This document shows, piece by piece, positions 14,992 through 29,260 of a stretch of DNA of 64,000 bases. Position numbers and translations under genes: made by a program. Origin of the DNA: Rhopalosiphum padi (Eukaryota; Arthropoda; Insecta; Hemiptera; Aphididae); the NCBI RefSeq assembly GCF_020882245.1, contig NC_083598.1:31161858-31225857 (forward strand), written 5' to 3'. The notes below the pieces were generated by a model. The model saw only the letters and a program-made list of their open reading frames with translations, was not told where the DNA came from and did no database searches. The first letter of the stretch is position 1. Every line of letters begins with the position of its first letter.

Positions 14992-15048
14992 CTGTCACTG
15001 TCCGTTACCTGACAAAAAGATATATTGGAGAATACAGTTCAAACACAG
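14992..15048 (+). CDS. Internal coding exon of atypical Ras-like GTPase (alpha-1 end and switch I)
   Basis: This is a 57-nt exon with 2 + 54 + 1 nt phasing, preceded by a pyrimidine-rich tract ending in TTACAG and followed by the donor GTAAGA. The open frame reads VTVRYLTKRYIGEYSSNT. This matches the segment after GKSA in Ras proteins (the usual order is GKSALTVRFLTKRFIGEYDPT), so it carries the end of helix alpha-1 and the first half of switch I. The leading CT completes a codon begun in an upstream exon, probably GCT for Ala. The trailing G joins AC of the next exon to make Asp. The exon is too short to stand out as an ORF, and recognition rests on family similarity plus perfect phase continuity with the next two exons. 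The family is inferred as RERG/RASL-like, and the exact orthologue is not assigned. The P-loop itself is not in this exon. Confidence 0.85.
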
Positions 15049-16528
15049 GTAAGATCTAATTACGTATATAATTATTTGTTATTAATAGGAGAATTTATTT
15101 CGAAATTGAAATAATAACCTATGAATATGATAGAGTACTGGAGGCTACTGGGTAAACGTTTAATAAGTGCAGTGGTGACATTGGGTTTTAGCACGATATT
15201 GAATATAGTATATTATATTTATTGTAACATTGTTTGTAACTTCAGTTGAATAATATAAGAAATACAAGAATTCTCGTTGTAGTTTCTGATTATTATGTTT
15301 GATTATACAATATCATAATGAAATGGTCAACTTCAATATGTTTTAAGACAATTATTGATATATTAGATAGCAAGTGACAGAAAAACCATTATGTTCGACG
15401 CTTGTAGTAGATTTTATGATCATTAGATGAAAATATATTTGATTAAAAAAATGTTTATACCATTGTAAGATTCATTTTAACAACTAGATCTATAGATATG
15501 CGTTAACGAGTTATTTACCTGTTACCTTACGTCCACGCATTTCTTTAAAAGTTAAAAATAAGTACTTCTGTGTAGTGGCTGCAGTACCCATCTTATAGCC
15601 GTCGGTGAATAATTTAATTCAAAATCGAATGAATTTAAACGTAAAATAATTATTTTCGGTGCCAACGCACATACTAATTATTTGGGTTTCGACAGTTTTA
15701 TCTTTGAGTTTTACTGTTATATTTGTGCGCACACGAAACTAGAATTAATACATAACTGGTTTTCGGTGGGGTTATTGTACACAATAGTCGTATACATAGG
15801 GTCGTAAAAAGTCGGCGTTGTAAAATCGCTTAAATCCTCACACTCCTGATTATGCGCGCCTACGCGGTACGTAAAAAGGTGTTTTTTTTTCTGCAGCAAT
15901 GCACCGGGCGGCACATAGATATTCAAATATATTATTATCATTATGTTTATGACACCTTTGGATCTCGATATTTTTCTGAAATAATTATCAAATTACCCTA
16001 CATACTCATTCTACCGAACACCCTGCGGATAAATTATTACTATCATTATTATGCATACGGAACGTTTCAAACGTCTACTTCAATATCACTTTTCAAAACA
16101 ATGAGCGGTCGCGCGTACACGTATACCGTACTGTTGTATATACGTACACATATATATTATATATTATTGTATGTATTGTAAGTAGGTATATACATATAGA
16201 ATTTCTCGGCGCAAGCAAAGCCAGAGGCTATCACGCCCGCGTGCTCGCGATTCCTCATAACATTTTATAATATACATAATAATATTATATATAGGTATAT
16301 ACACTTACGTACACTTAATACATACAAATATTGTTCACAGCACAATAATATTACATTTTTGAATGGGTGGCCACGCAAACTCATATTTTAATATATTTAT
16401 ATACACTATATAGGTAGATATAGTTCATTATTGTGATCGAGATTGATTTTTTTCTTTTTCTGTTCGATTTGCAGCGCGTCAAACTTTTTTTCATATATTA
16501 TTATTATAGTTGAAGCCTGAAGGTATAT

Positions 16529-16559
<31 letters not shown>

Positions 16560-19157
16560 TATGAGTTATGACACCGCATGGCGACTATACGATTTATAAA
16601 TACTAAAAAGTAAAAGTTAAATGTGTCGGTAAAGTTATTTCCGGAGATACGTCTTCTTCTTTTAGACAATGTTTTGTAATATTTATTTATAGTTTTTCAA
16701 ATTCATTGGAGTTTTAAATATTTGTGTTGGTCAATATAATATAATAATATAAACAACAATATTTAGAGATTTGAATATATATTTTGTAAACTTTAATCAT
16801 CGGTTAAAATGGTTAACTCGTACAGTGTTTTTGCCCAATACAGACCCCGGGTACTACCATGCTGTGAAAGAACGCAAAACCATAGGATATATATGTTGTG
16901 CGAAATCGGTATGTCTGCTTCGGGTTACTTACGCAGTGAGTTACGCGATCGTTATCTTTTCGGTAGTGAGTTGTGAGTACATAGTATAGGTACTTACTTT
17001 ACGCGTATTGTTCGCTATATCCGCTGTGCATGGTCAGTTACCTATGTAAACATATATAAATACATAATAATATACTACACATAGGCAAACCCGTCGAATC
17101 TAGGTCAATTATAACTTGTATAAAGAGGAAAAAATATCTTCGAGTTCAATGCCGAACTCGTTAGTCGCCGCCGTTGTGTGACGATGATGGCTCGGCGGCT
17201 GGCCCGTATGACATGCAGCTTACCTGTACGTATTATAATAATATAACACAAAACCCTATGTTGTATAATAATATTATATGTTATGTGCGAGATACTACGA
17301 GAACGGTCATCGAAATCGACGAGTAAACACAGTACTTGCAGCGGGGCAGTGTATATTAAACGTTAATAATGTATTTTGTATGTATAAATATATATGTTAA
17401 ATTATATATTAAGGTAAGTACAGTAAATATTATTATACTAGGTACCAGCGCGCACGCATAGGACTTTGATGATGAACTCCGATCAAGTGGTTCAATGCAT
17501 ACTGCTTGCACCGGGAACGTATAAACACTCGTAAACACTCGCGATTGGACGTGACCACGATCGACAATACGTTTTGTGCTCAAGTCGGGTCTAGATTCAT
17601 CCACGTACCCTTCGCCGTTCAAACCCTCTATTTACGTATGAATCGTATGATATATATGAGATGACAGCGAAGGTAGAGAACGATGTAGATATAACTATAA
17701 TATAATATAAAACTAGCACACATAATCGATATTATAATAATTGTATGTTTATGTAATATGTATAGGTTAGCTTGTAATGTTATTTAAACGTGCCGCGATT
17801 GGATAAATAGATTTATTATTATTATCGAATGACCTTACCAGAGACTTATAGCCATCGGATTTTAAAATTACAAGCATAGTTATATATCGTTTAAATCATA
17901 AGTGTTATTTACAATAGATACGTACAATCTAATCAAGTAACTTTTAGTAAGCGAATGGCGTAATTGTAGAGCAATTTTTTTAATTTTCAATTCCCTTTTC
18001 TACGTCCCTGAATATTTATTTGTTTATAATAATCTTCTATACGATTTCGGGATGCTGTTTTTAGATATATCTCGTAAATATCTGTTACAAGTTAAATTGT
18101 ATTCATTAGTATCTTAACACTTCTCCCTCGCCACTCTAAGATGTGCATTGATGGTGCCGATGGTGGATTATACTATTATGTACATTCACGCACGCTACAG
18201 TACTTAAATCATAAAAACATGCGTTACTGGCGTTACTGCACCGAGACGGCGGTGGCGGTATTTTACTACTTGCACTATACGCACCTGCCACCTGCAACAG
18301 CAATCTGTTTATGTATGTTTGGACATTTATTGTTTATAATAACATAATATTAGTAATAATAATAAAAATATTAAAAACGTCTGCAGTTAGAAGAGACGAT
18401 TTCCTAGTAACCATACTATATATTATACATACAATATATACATATTATATACCTGTGTATTAAAATTGAAAACGAAATTTAGTGTTCTATTATCTAATAT
18501 GACTTTATATATTATAATAATAATATATGAGCACAAACAGTTCATCAGCGTTCAAACTATTATAAAAAACAACATATTTTAATAGTCGAGTGTAGGTACT
18601 ACTATTATATTCCCTTCTTGCGTGGTCCATTATAATAATATGCCACCGTTAACCGACCCACGTATATGATATACCTATCTTTAATATTATTATAGATAAT
18701 ATATTATTGTTGTGTACGTCATATTATTTAATATATATTGTTCGACCGTTGTAAATATCGTACGTCTTCTGTTCACCGCAGTATAGTTGTTACAATATAT
18801 TATTACCGGTGGCGATCTCGTGCCACAGCCGCGCCGCCGCGGGTAATTCGGTATAAACGAGCAATCAAAAAAAAAAAAAGGGTCAAACCTCGCCCTATTA
18901 TAATATGTTGTATAAAGATGATGATATTCCTATGGTTAATGAAGATATTTAGAACACCCGCTAAGTAAATATGTATAATGTATATAGTGACGCGGGTTTG
19001 TAATGCTATTATTATTATCATTATTTTTAATTAATAAACTATTGACTAATTAAAAAAAAAAAAAAAATAATAAATAACAAATGATTAATGCTCGGTATAA
19101 ATGGAACTATCCGTTATTTTATAGGAGGCCTCCTACGTAGAATGTTACAGGCAAACA

Positions 19158-19182
19158 TTATTGACGTATCCAAGGGGGGGAG
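19158..19182. repeat. Possible decayed transposon end (GACGTATCCAAGGGGGGG)
   Basis: The string TATTGACGTATCCAAGGGGG resembles the CAGTGGCGTATCCAGGGGGG type of terminal sequence seen in many insect repeats, with decay at the outer bases. No partner end was located nearby, so this is a weak call. Confidence 0.25.
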
Positions 19183-22100
19183 GTTGGACCAGTATCCGTA
19201 AGAACTTTTGATCTCCCAATTTCAATGTAACAACCCGGTCTAATTTTCTACCTGAAACCATCCTTAAAGTTGAAAATTGAAATAGTTTTACTTTTCCAAA
19301 AGGTGATAACAACGAACACAAATAAAAAAAACTTATCATTGTTATACCAAATACATTTATCACTTTGCTCATAAAGTGAAAATCTAAAAATATTTTCACA
19401 TAATTAAAATTAGTCTGAAAAATAAAATAAATAAATAATGCATATTAAATAATATAATAAATTGCTTTAAAAAAAAAATCAAGTAGAAAAAAATCTACAG
19501 GTGCGGCCCACTGGATCATAATTCTATAACATGTCTACATAACAAGCCGATAACATACTCTCTAATATTAAATATAACATATATTTAATTTTATTCTCAA
19601 CGTAAAATTGTCCATGTTATGCGTTAATAAGGCATAGATAACACATGTAGGTATCATGTCCTCTTAATAAATTAGTAATTAAAAGCGTAATACCTATATA
19701 GAGCCTTTCGTATATATTATCAGACATCAGTGTTATAATAAATATTTTTAGCATTTTTTATTTGAGTAAGTATCTATAATTAATAATTTAATAAAACATT
19801 ATTTTTATATACTATACCTACTAAATTATTCAAGTATAATCTACTAAATAAGTTATCATTTATTAAATAAATATGGTATAACTTTTTATTTTTATGTTTA
19901 CTTATAAAAGTATCAAGTGTTCTGTTAGTTATTATGTCAAATTAAAGGTACCAGTTTTTAGAGACTAAATAAAAAAAAGTAATTATTGAGTATTTGGATT
20001 AATAAATTCTTGATTACACCACTGAAAGTTATCATCAAATTATTTATCAATAGGTATTCAATTTCATTTAACATGATACTTAAGAAGAAAGCCCAATGTG
20101 ACGGCCTTAGTATGTACAAATTATAAACTATAAGTTAATATTTCAAGCAGCATATTTACGTTTTAAAGGGTGCAAGTGGTTTTTCTATATTGTAAATTGA
20201 TATTTTATTCTTGGTCGTCGTTGTATTGATTTCAAAATTATTTCTCTAGTTTACGACTTTTATACTTTGGCCGTATTAAAAAAAAAAAAAAAAAACAAAA
20301 TTAAATATATAGGCAACTTCTCATATAATACAATTGAAAATAAAATGTAATTTAGTACAAATGTGAACTGGTACAAATTTTGTTTTTCACCACCAATAAC
20401 TTAAACATTTATTTTATTTTACATATAAATATTTTTAATTGATTAATTAAATGTTTGATATGAATTATAACATTCATACAAATATATTAGAAGTTAAATA
20501 TATCCAGTGATTCGGTGATTTTATACTGCAATAATATTAATTCGTATACGATTTTTAACCTATATTCAACCTCAGAAGTACCTCAGACACAGAAAACTAA
20601 TAGTTAGTATTTAGTTTTTTGTGTTTTAAATAATTATTAAATTGTTATGTACTTTAAAAATTATTTTTAATTTGGTTTAATTACCATAGGTTGTAGTCAA
20701 TATAAAGGGTATATATAAATATTTTTATTTATATCTATCTAAGTAATATATTGTTTTAGTTTTTACGATGTTTTAGAAGTGCACGATATTAAAAACGTTT
20801 ACCTACCTAACGGCTAACGTATTTCTATTGTTTGACGTTTGTTATAGAAACAAATTAAATAATCGTTTTCAACACGCATTTTTAAATTATTTAATAATAA
20901 TGCAATTAATGTATCATGGTTCATCAATTAATTTCATAGATTAACTAAAACGTGTTGCATATATTTAATTTTTAATTTTTATATTTTACTTATATCTTAT
21001 TAATTATATAGGTACTCTTATTATTTGTTTCTTATATGGTGTATGTACGTGACATTAACGCTATTCATAGAGTTCTGATGAACTGTTTTACGGTATTGAA
21101 ATTTATCAGAAAAAAAAGAGTTATATGATGTAGGGCTTTCACTTTGTTTTATGGACTTTTACATAAGTCAGTTTCTTAGAGTAATTAACCACTGTATACC
21201 ATATAACACATCAATAAGCCCATAAAATACATATTGTCGGCAACAAACAGGCTTATCAGCTCGATGTTTTAATGATTAAAATAACGAAGTATAATTATTA
21301 CACTCTCACGGCCTTTCTAAAATATTTAAGCAAATTTATTTGAGATCACAACATAATAATGTCGTTGTTAGGACACATTTAGCATCTGATGTTGGTAAAC
21401 TATGTGTGTGTCTCCGAATACCAAAGGTTCATAAATCTAATTTGTCCCGCGCACTGCTTTATGGCGCTAACTGTAGTAAGATTTTTTACACACCATTAAA
21501 GCCATTCCAAATGATCCAAATACCTCTAGACTGTTCGAAATAAATAGATTCTAATAATAACACATAACATGTTTATTAAGGCACTTCAGATGGACCTCCG
21601 CGATGTGTCCCATTGGGTGCCTGCAGTTCTGGATTTTTATGATTCTATGATTTTGGAGTAACTAATTATTTTCTATATACCTATACATACATACAGTCAC
21701 CCTAGCCCCTGATGCAGCTATATGCTGACGATGATGATGTGTACTCAGAATGAAGAGTATATTGTATATAATTATTGTTATAACACAATTTACCTCCGTC
21801 ATTACCGTCCATAACGTTTTTATACTTGTCAATTCATTAGTAGAGAACGATTTGTCTTTTAAATATTGTAAATTACTTGGTCTGAAGAACAAATTGCAAG
21901 TGGGCGCATTTATAAAATGAAATTAGGAGCAGTTAGGCGAAGTGACAAACTTTGAGAGACGACAATTAATTAAAACTGAAATGGGGTTTATATAATATGT
22001 TCTTATGTCTTACAAGTTACACATATATATAACTATAAAATTAAAAATAAGCTTTATTAAATTAATAATAGTAGCACATTTTACAAGAAATTTTAAACAT

Positions 22101-24529
22101 TTATATTTATGATGAAATATTATGCAGTTAGTATTGTATTAATTTTAGCTCAGCAAAATATATATTAAAAGTGTATTATTATATAATTTTGTTATTTGTA
22201 AAGAGGTTGGAAGATTTCTAATTTTGAATGCACTATAGTAAAAATGCTTAAATAAACTATTCAATAATGAGTAAGAAATGTATACATTTTTTCAATAGTT
22301 TCATAATAAAGAACCATTTTAATACAATGGAATAGTAGGTACTTAAAAATAATATAATATAATATGTTTTTACGGGTATAAAGTAAAATTTATAAAAATA
22401 ATTAAAATATTCTGTTTATAACAGAACGAATGCTGTATACTATATTGCATCATTATGATCAATTCATTTGATATATTATATTATACTCGTTCACATATAC
22501 GTATTATATATTGTATGAAAATATAAAAATAAATTTCTCGAAATGAAAATGATTAATGTTAGTGAGAAATACGTTATTTATTATATTTTATAACGTATTT
22601 ATTAAAGCTAGTAGTTTTTTAAAATGTACAATCGGCTCAATTCCTGAGTTTGTTAAAATAGATTATGAAATAGTATGCAAAAAAACAATATAATTTAGAT
22701 ATAGTCCTTTATAACAATAAATGTTTTATTCTAAGTTGTACATTTACTTTTATCGACATTCGAATAACCATAACTATAACGACATTGTACATAATGCACT
22801 GCAGGTACGTGATATATTATTATTTCTGAATTTCTGATCAGTATTGTTGTCGATGTACATATTATATGTATTATAATTTCTCGCATAGATAGTATAAATT
22901 GCATGGTGACTTATCGTTTAAAACGAAAATATAATAAATCATAATAACAGCACTCTGTATACTTTTTAGTTTCTATCGTGATTTCTTAGAACTTGAACTA
23001 CACGTACAACTAGTGTTTAAAACGATATATTACATTGTTTTACGACATTCCGGCGTGATCGATGATTTACGCGTTTCGTATACTCTACTATAGCGGTAGT
23101 TAGACATATTCAAAGGTGGGTAAGTTAATGATAAAAAAATCACTTGAGTAAGTACTAAGTTGATTTAAATTAACGTTAAGAATGTTCTGCTATTTAATAA
23201 ATAATATATTTAACTCTAAAAGTTAATATTATGTTTATGTATTTTTATATTCATAATTCATATATTTTTTTAAATATAATAAATTATCATTTTTTTAAGT
23301 GTTTCTTACTATTCCTTGTTATTATACTCACAATTAGTTATGACTTATGACCACAGTTATAGTTATTAATGGACATGATTTAATTTAATGTCATATTTTT
23401 AAAATTAATTGGGAAAAGCTAACCTTAAAATGGATACTTAAATTAGTTAATAGATCGAATCAATTCGAAAATGCGCTAACTATTTAAGTTTAAAAGTGTA
23501 AAAACCGTTTAAAATGTACGTTATATAATAATTAATAAATATTATATAAGTTATAACAATGTACGTATGTATAACTCGCGTAGATACGAGATGCGTGCCT
23601 TACTTGAGTAGCAATACGTACCTACGGAAATATAATACTCGTGTAGGTTTATTATAATAATATTATATACTATTGGTATAATATAAAATACACGGTAACG
23701 ATTATCCGATTAATTAAACTATACGACCGTGTTCGGCTGGCCCCGACCTAACACCCTGTCATCAGCTCGAGGGAAAACGAGACTCGTTGAAGAATGAATA
23801 AGATACCGCGTGGGGTTCTGTTCGCCGGTCGCGAGATCGTTCCGCAACAGGTATATCCACCATAGCAACAAGTGTATACCCGATACAACAGGTACACTAT
23901 TACGATATATTATATTAATATTATGTATCTAGCCGGTTCATCTCCAATTATGAAATGCGCCGCCGTGTAATATATTTGTACGATTTTGCGTGCGCAATAA
24001 AAAAAAACCCACGGATATCACGGGGATGATACGGAAGATTTAGGCTCAAAAGCTGCCGCAATCGATAGATTTTAGATTATTATTATCATCATTATAGTAA
24101 TTCGTCATGGATGGTATTATATTTTCCATCGCATGCGGACGATTCATTTTTCTCCCATGTACATAACATAATATTACTATAACAGTCCACGCAACCGGAC
24201 CGCCCTCATGTCCATTTTGGATTGCAATTACGAAAACACTGTGCAACCAAATCATCAAAGTGAAATGTAATATTATGCTCAGTGCTGGAGAGATTCCAGA
24301 ATCTATATAGCACATTAAGTTCCAGGATCTGAATTGTTCACTGTCTTTCCGAGAAAAATGTAAAATTTTAAGCAATTTTAAAACACTAAAATGTGTATAT
24401 AATAATATATGGTTGATAATGACTGAAAATCTTTAAAAAAAAATAAGCTTATCATTTGAAAGTTAAAATTTATTTTTTTAAATTTTTATCAATCATCAAA
24501 ATGGCTTACGTGAACCATATTATATTGTA

Positions 24530-24840
24530 CTCCGCGGCTATTTAATCGCATCGTCGTGCGTTACTCAATCCTCGCGCATTGACCGCATAACTTGAGGTAG
24601 GATTTCCCGTGGGCACGCCAGGAATCTCAGTGACACTATATTACCATTATTATTGTGCGTTGTATATACGTATATTAAATTGTACGGTGCGCGTCGCGTA
24701 TAAACTTGGACGCGTTCCCGAAATGTGTGAAATTGCCGCCACCGCCTCCCCGTTTTCGCGGCGCAGACAAATTTATCGCACTTTCCGCCTGCCGCCGTCG
24801 CGGTCAACGGCCACACGTATTCTCTCTCGGCAGTATTATA
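24530..24840. promoter_or_regulatory. CpG-rich patch in intron
   Basis: A local island of high CpG (GCGCGTCGCGTATAAA near 24690, CCGCCACCGCCTCCCC near 24736) in the 15.8-kb intron. Long overlapping ORFs on both strands (139 and 94 codons) follow from the GC content and show no domain. It may be a regulatory element. Confidence 0.22.
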
Positions 24841-24999
24841 TAAATACAACGGAATATGTACTGAAATTTAGTGACCGATCAATGCGTATATGTAGCAATC
24901 GCGTGAAACAAATTTGTATGCAAATATTATCTAATTTATCTTCGTATATTATGATACGCATACGTATAAAATCTTATATGAGATCCAATAATAATAAAA

Positions 25000-25052
25000 A
25001 ATGTTCTACAATAATGTTCTACAAATAATGTTCTACAATAATATTCTACAAC
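25000..25052. repeat. Short minisatellite, about 4 copies of a 13-14 bp unit
   Basis: Consecutive units of AATGTTCTACAAT-type sequence (13, 14, 13 and 13 bp), the last one diverged to AATATTCTACAAC. It lies at the 3' end of a chance ORF. Confidence 0.8.
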
Positions 25053-25185
25053 CGAACAAAACTCAAGTATAGGTACATTTTTAAGATCATCTATAAATTG
25101 TAACGATATACTGTGATCATACGAAGTTTGAATGAACTAAAAATTATGTTCCAATAAAATCTAACAAGTCTTATTGCCTATTGAT

Positions 25186-25310
25186 ATGTCGTAGCCACTA
25201 GTGAAATCGATCTTTTCATGAAAAGATGACCATTTCATAAAATGGAAACAGATTTTTTACACTTCGTGAAATTCGAAAATATTTCACGAAATGGTCACTC
25301 CAATTTAACA
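25186..25310. repeat. Cluster of palindromes with inverted TGACCATTTC motifs
   Basis: A perfect 18-bp palindrome, ATCTTTTCATGAAAAGAT, lies at 25210-25227. It is followed by GATGACCATTTCATAAAATG. Opposite to it, near 25280-25304, ATTTCACGAAATGGTCACTC reads on the minus strand as GAGTGACCATTTCGTGAAAT. The unit can form nested hairpins and may be the core of a small inverted-repeat element. No function is recognised. Confidence 0.5.
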
Positions 25311-28019
25311 TTGTGTAATTTTTTTCACAACGTGGTCGTTCACTTTGTGTATCTACTGAATACGTTGTGGTAAATCAGTTATAAGTAGTTCAAGGGATCC
25401 CTACACGAGAATAATACCTATAAAGTTTCAGAGCATTTTTTTTTATAATTTATTGAAATCTAGGTAATATTTTCATTTATTTTCATAATTCATTTACATT
25501 CGTAAAAGAAATTATATTGTATAATAATCACGACTTTTCCTAGCAAGAATATTCATTTAACAGACTATCAAAACAACGTTATAGGTACTATAAAAATTAT
25601 GATATTGAATTACGATAATATAATTATTTCTGTTCTCGAACTATTCGAACTCGAATTTTAATCTTATCTAAATTTTTAAACTTTGTTGAATTTTTAAAAA
25701 CCTAATCATAAAAAATTTAAAAATATGTATAATATTATTAAAAACATGTAACGCATAAACTGTAGCTTAGAATAGTGTTAAGTTCGAGAGCCTCTAACTA
25801 TATTATTTGCTTGCTTCCACCATTTAGGTATAGTCGAACATTTCATGCGATTAGCTAGCAAGGTTAAATAACAAATAATATACATATCAAATAATTATTA
25901 GCGTTTTGTCTACTATAAAATTATACACTGTAAATAAGCACAACGAACTCCGCTGCATATTTACATTTCAATAATATTGAATGTAAGCTCTATGTCCCCG
26001 ACTGGCGGCCACCACTGAATTGCGAAACAGAATTAACTCCATATAGTCCATATGTTTTTGCTGTGTGTGTTATTGGATTTGTACTTCTAATTCTCTCGTT
26101 TGTACTTAACCCCTTTTTAAGTTATTCAACTTTCAATATGGCAGAAGGGCTGGGGTTTTCACAATGGAAATCCAAAATTAAACTTCTGCCATTCGCTCGT
26201 GATGGTTTGTAGTAGTATTGTTATTCACGTTTTAGACGTCATCACTTTTTAAGTGCTTAACGAATCCCGGACTTATTTTTCAACATTTATCTATAAAGTA
26301 TCAACGGCACGTTGGTACATAAATAGATTCGGAACAACAAAATATAAAATAACATTATATTACACCAATTATTATTATTATTGTAGTCGAAGTGAACGCA
26401 TTGTTGCGTAATACTTAAAATGTGTAGAAATTTATATTTTTTTCTTTTATCAAATTATTATACGTTCTACATTTTTATTTTCACGTTCGAATAAAAGTAA
26501 CATAGTTAAATATAAAATATAATGTAATGTATTATAATATAATATTACTATTATTGACTATTATGCATTAATATTAATATAATATGCAATAGAAGAAAAT
26601 ATATTATGCGTATACCCACGCTCGGTGTTGTTCGATTCGAATTGAAAACGTTGACACGAACTCAATAAAAGGTCAGTAAGTATCTAAGTTTAAATACATG
26701 CCGATGATCGATATTATTGTGATTTAGTAATAATTAATTCATAATTTTTACGATTTCACGGAAAGGACATCTGACGCAGTTCTGATTAACAATATCATAT
26801 TTTTTTAAACACGCATTTGGGTGAAATATTGTATGATATGGATACGATTTCTCAATGTCCTTCGTCGCGTCGTACACGTGAAGTGTGTGTATTTTTACCG
26901 ATACGTATACATTGTATTATATTGTTAAGTCATTTTCTTCTAAACACTAAATTGAAAAAAAATAAATTAAACTTTAACTGCACTTTCGAACGCGTGTTTA
27001 TAGTCTAGTGTAAAATAGCCAATAACCTGTAGAAGTGTGCAGAGTGCAGACGACAAATAACAGAATCCGTATAATTTCCATCTAAAGTTTATCGACTCTG
27101 TTTTGTATTTACTGCGAGTCTGCGACCAAAATAATGCGTGTTTATTTTATTATTACTGTTAAAGCGACGCAGCCACTGATATCTGCACGATTGGTTGTTT
27201 GTATTTGCGTGGGAATTTAGCAACCAATCGCGTGATTACGTTAATATAGTTTAATACTTTAAAAACCGGTGCAACAATATGTACTTTACCGTCGAAACGA
27301 TGCACTATTTATAATCCCTACGCCTAACGGTCTACGACCTACTAATACCAATAATATCAATAATAAATAATAATAATGCTACCGTATAATAGTGTTATTA
27401 TTGTTATTACTATTTAATACCCTTATGCAGTCTGTCGATGAGATAATAATAATTATAAGTGTAATAAATGGTAATAATATTATCGTCAACAACTACGAGT
27501 AAACACACACTTAAACACAGCTATAGATGTTTAGATAATCTGCGCGACGATCTGGTTGAGGTTAGTAAACGGTGGCGGCATTAACATCGAGTCACAATAA
27601 CGACATAGCTCTGCAGCGATGTGTACATAATATGTAACCTATATGTTACTTCTAAGTTCTAAGGCTCTAACCATACGTACATTATATTTTACTATGTACA
27701 ATAATAATAATAGTAATAATGATGATAATAATAAAAACTTTGTCCGCGCGGTCTATATACATACTGTTTTTATCGACCGCGGTCACGTAAAATTAAAACT
27801 GATGGCGCTTTGGTGCGGCCGCACACTATAATAATATTACAATAAACACATAATATTACATATTATATAGATACCTAGTATGCAGCGTGTACCTATATCC
27901 TGAGATTTCCATCCGTGACACGTAACGTGTTCATTTGCGGGCCAGAGTCGATCTGATAAACATACGCTGTGTTATGTGTATAGTATAATAATAATAATAA
28001 TAATAATAATATTATGTAT

Positions 28020-29260
28020 ACCTACATCTCATCGTGACCACCTTCACGGGAGATACTCGTCACCATCGCCGCCACCGCCGCTTGAGCATCCTATATTGTA
28101 CGTGGTCTCGTCTAACCCTATTAAAAAAAAAAAGAAATAATAATAATGAAAAAACGTTTTACGGTAATACTGCCGCGGAGAGGAGAAAAAAATAATCATA
28201 GAAACGGCCAGACCTACTATTATAATATTACGTATTTTTCTTCCCTCGTTTTGTTATAAATATAAAAATACCCATGTACGATAACATTATATAGATACCG
28301 CCGCCGCGGTGACTCGACTCGTGACGCGAAAAATTCGTGTCCTTCGGCCCGTTACCGCACTATACGCGGTTGCTGCCCCGCTGCTGGTGGTCACACACGC
28401 GCTACCGAGATACGTCACGCGTGTTTAACAATAAATCTCAATCAAATGCACTTTTCGTTTTCCCCGTGTTTTTTTTTTTTTTCTGTTGTTGTTTATAGGT
28501 ACTCCACGTCTCCGCGATAACTATACGGTATAATAATATTGTTATGTATTGGTATACAATAATACGGTTTGTCGGTTTTTCCTCGGGACCTTTGACCTGC
28601 CGCCGATTTACGGTTTTTGCGGTAGTCGCGGCGCGAGGCCGCGTGGGCTACGACCTATGCACGCGCGCAAGTTCAACAAACATCACAACATAGCGATATC
28701 GGGTGTATAGGCCACCACCGCTACACCTGGCCCGTTTATTATTTCATTTCGTACGTAAATAATATTGTTTAGTTACTATACGCCGCGGCGTGGTGCGCGT
28801 TATTTATGATTTATGATTCAATATTATATTATGTATAAATAGGCGTACGGAATTCCGTCGGAGGGAAGAGTCAAAGTCCGCCCACTCGATTAATTGAAAA
28901 CGAGAGAAAAATAAAACGTCTCGTCGCCGGCGATGTTTTTATAAATGATTTGTACGCGACATAAAAAGTTGTGGCGAGCGCTTCCTTTCGCCGTTTCCTA
29001 TAATACGTACGCATATCTATGTAAATATTATGAACACCATCGACCGCCGTCGCCGAAATCAAATTTTTCTTTTCCTTCTTTGCTCGTTTGTTTTGACGGC
29101 CGCCTTTCGTTATTAAATTATTATTATAACGCGAGCCCGTGGCCGTGGGCGGCGGATATAACGTGCATGGTTCACCCGCGCGATTCTGCTAGTTAGTCGG
29201 CGGCGCGCAGATGGACGACCGCCGACGCCGCCATCGACTGTGGTGTGCAACACCCGTCTC
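28020..29260. promoter_or_regulatory. CpG-rich, GC-rich patch, candidate promoter or enhancer
   Basis: This is the most GC-rich part of the large introns, dense in CpG (for example GCGGCGCGAGGCCGCG near 28630 and GGCGGCGCGCAGATGG near 29200) against an AT-rich background. The 3' part contains an Inr-like CTAGTTAGTCGG near 29190. It is followed by an ATG at 29211 in good context opening 22 codons. Such islands inside an insect intron often mark alternative promoters or enhancers, but no TATA or transcript evidence can be given here. The short ORFs over it are probably by-products of composition. Confidence 0.3.

Noticed and set aside
19122..19135. Perfect palindrome TAGGAGGCCTCCTA
   Set aside because: It is isolated, short, and has no associated feature.
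21340..21543. 67-codon ORF RIPKVHKSNLSRALLYGANC, considered as a reverse-transcriptase remnant
   Set aside because: No catalytic motif or flanking coding similarity could be recognised, and it is too short to support.
24609..25028. Longest plus-strand ORF (139 codons)
   Set aside because: It runs from a CpG-rich patch into a minisatellite and AAT repeats. Its composition is biased and it contains no domain or splice evidence.
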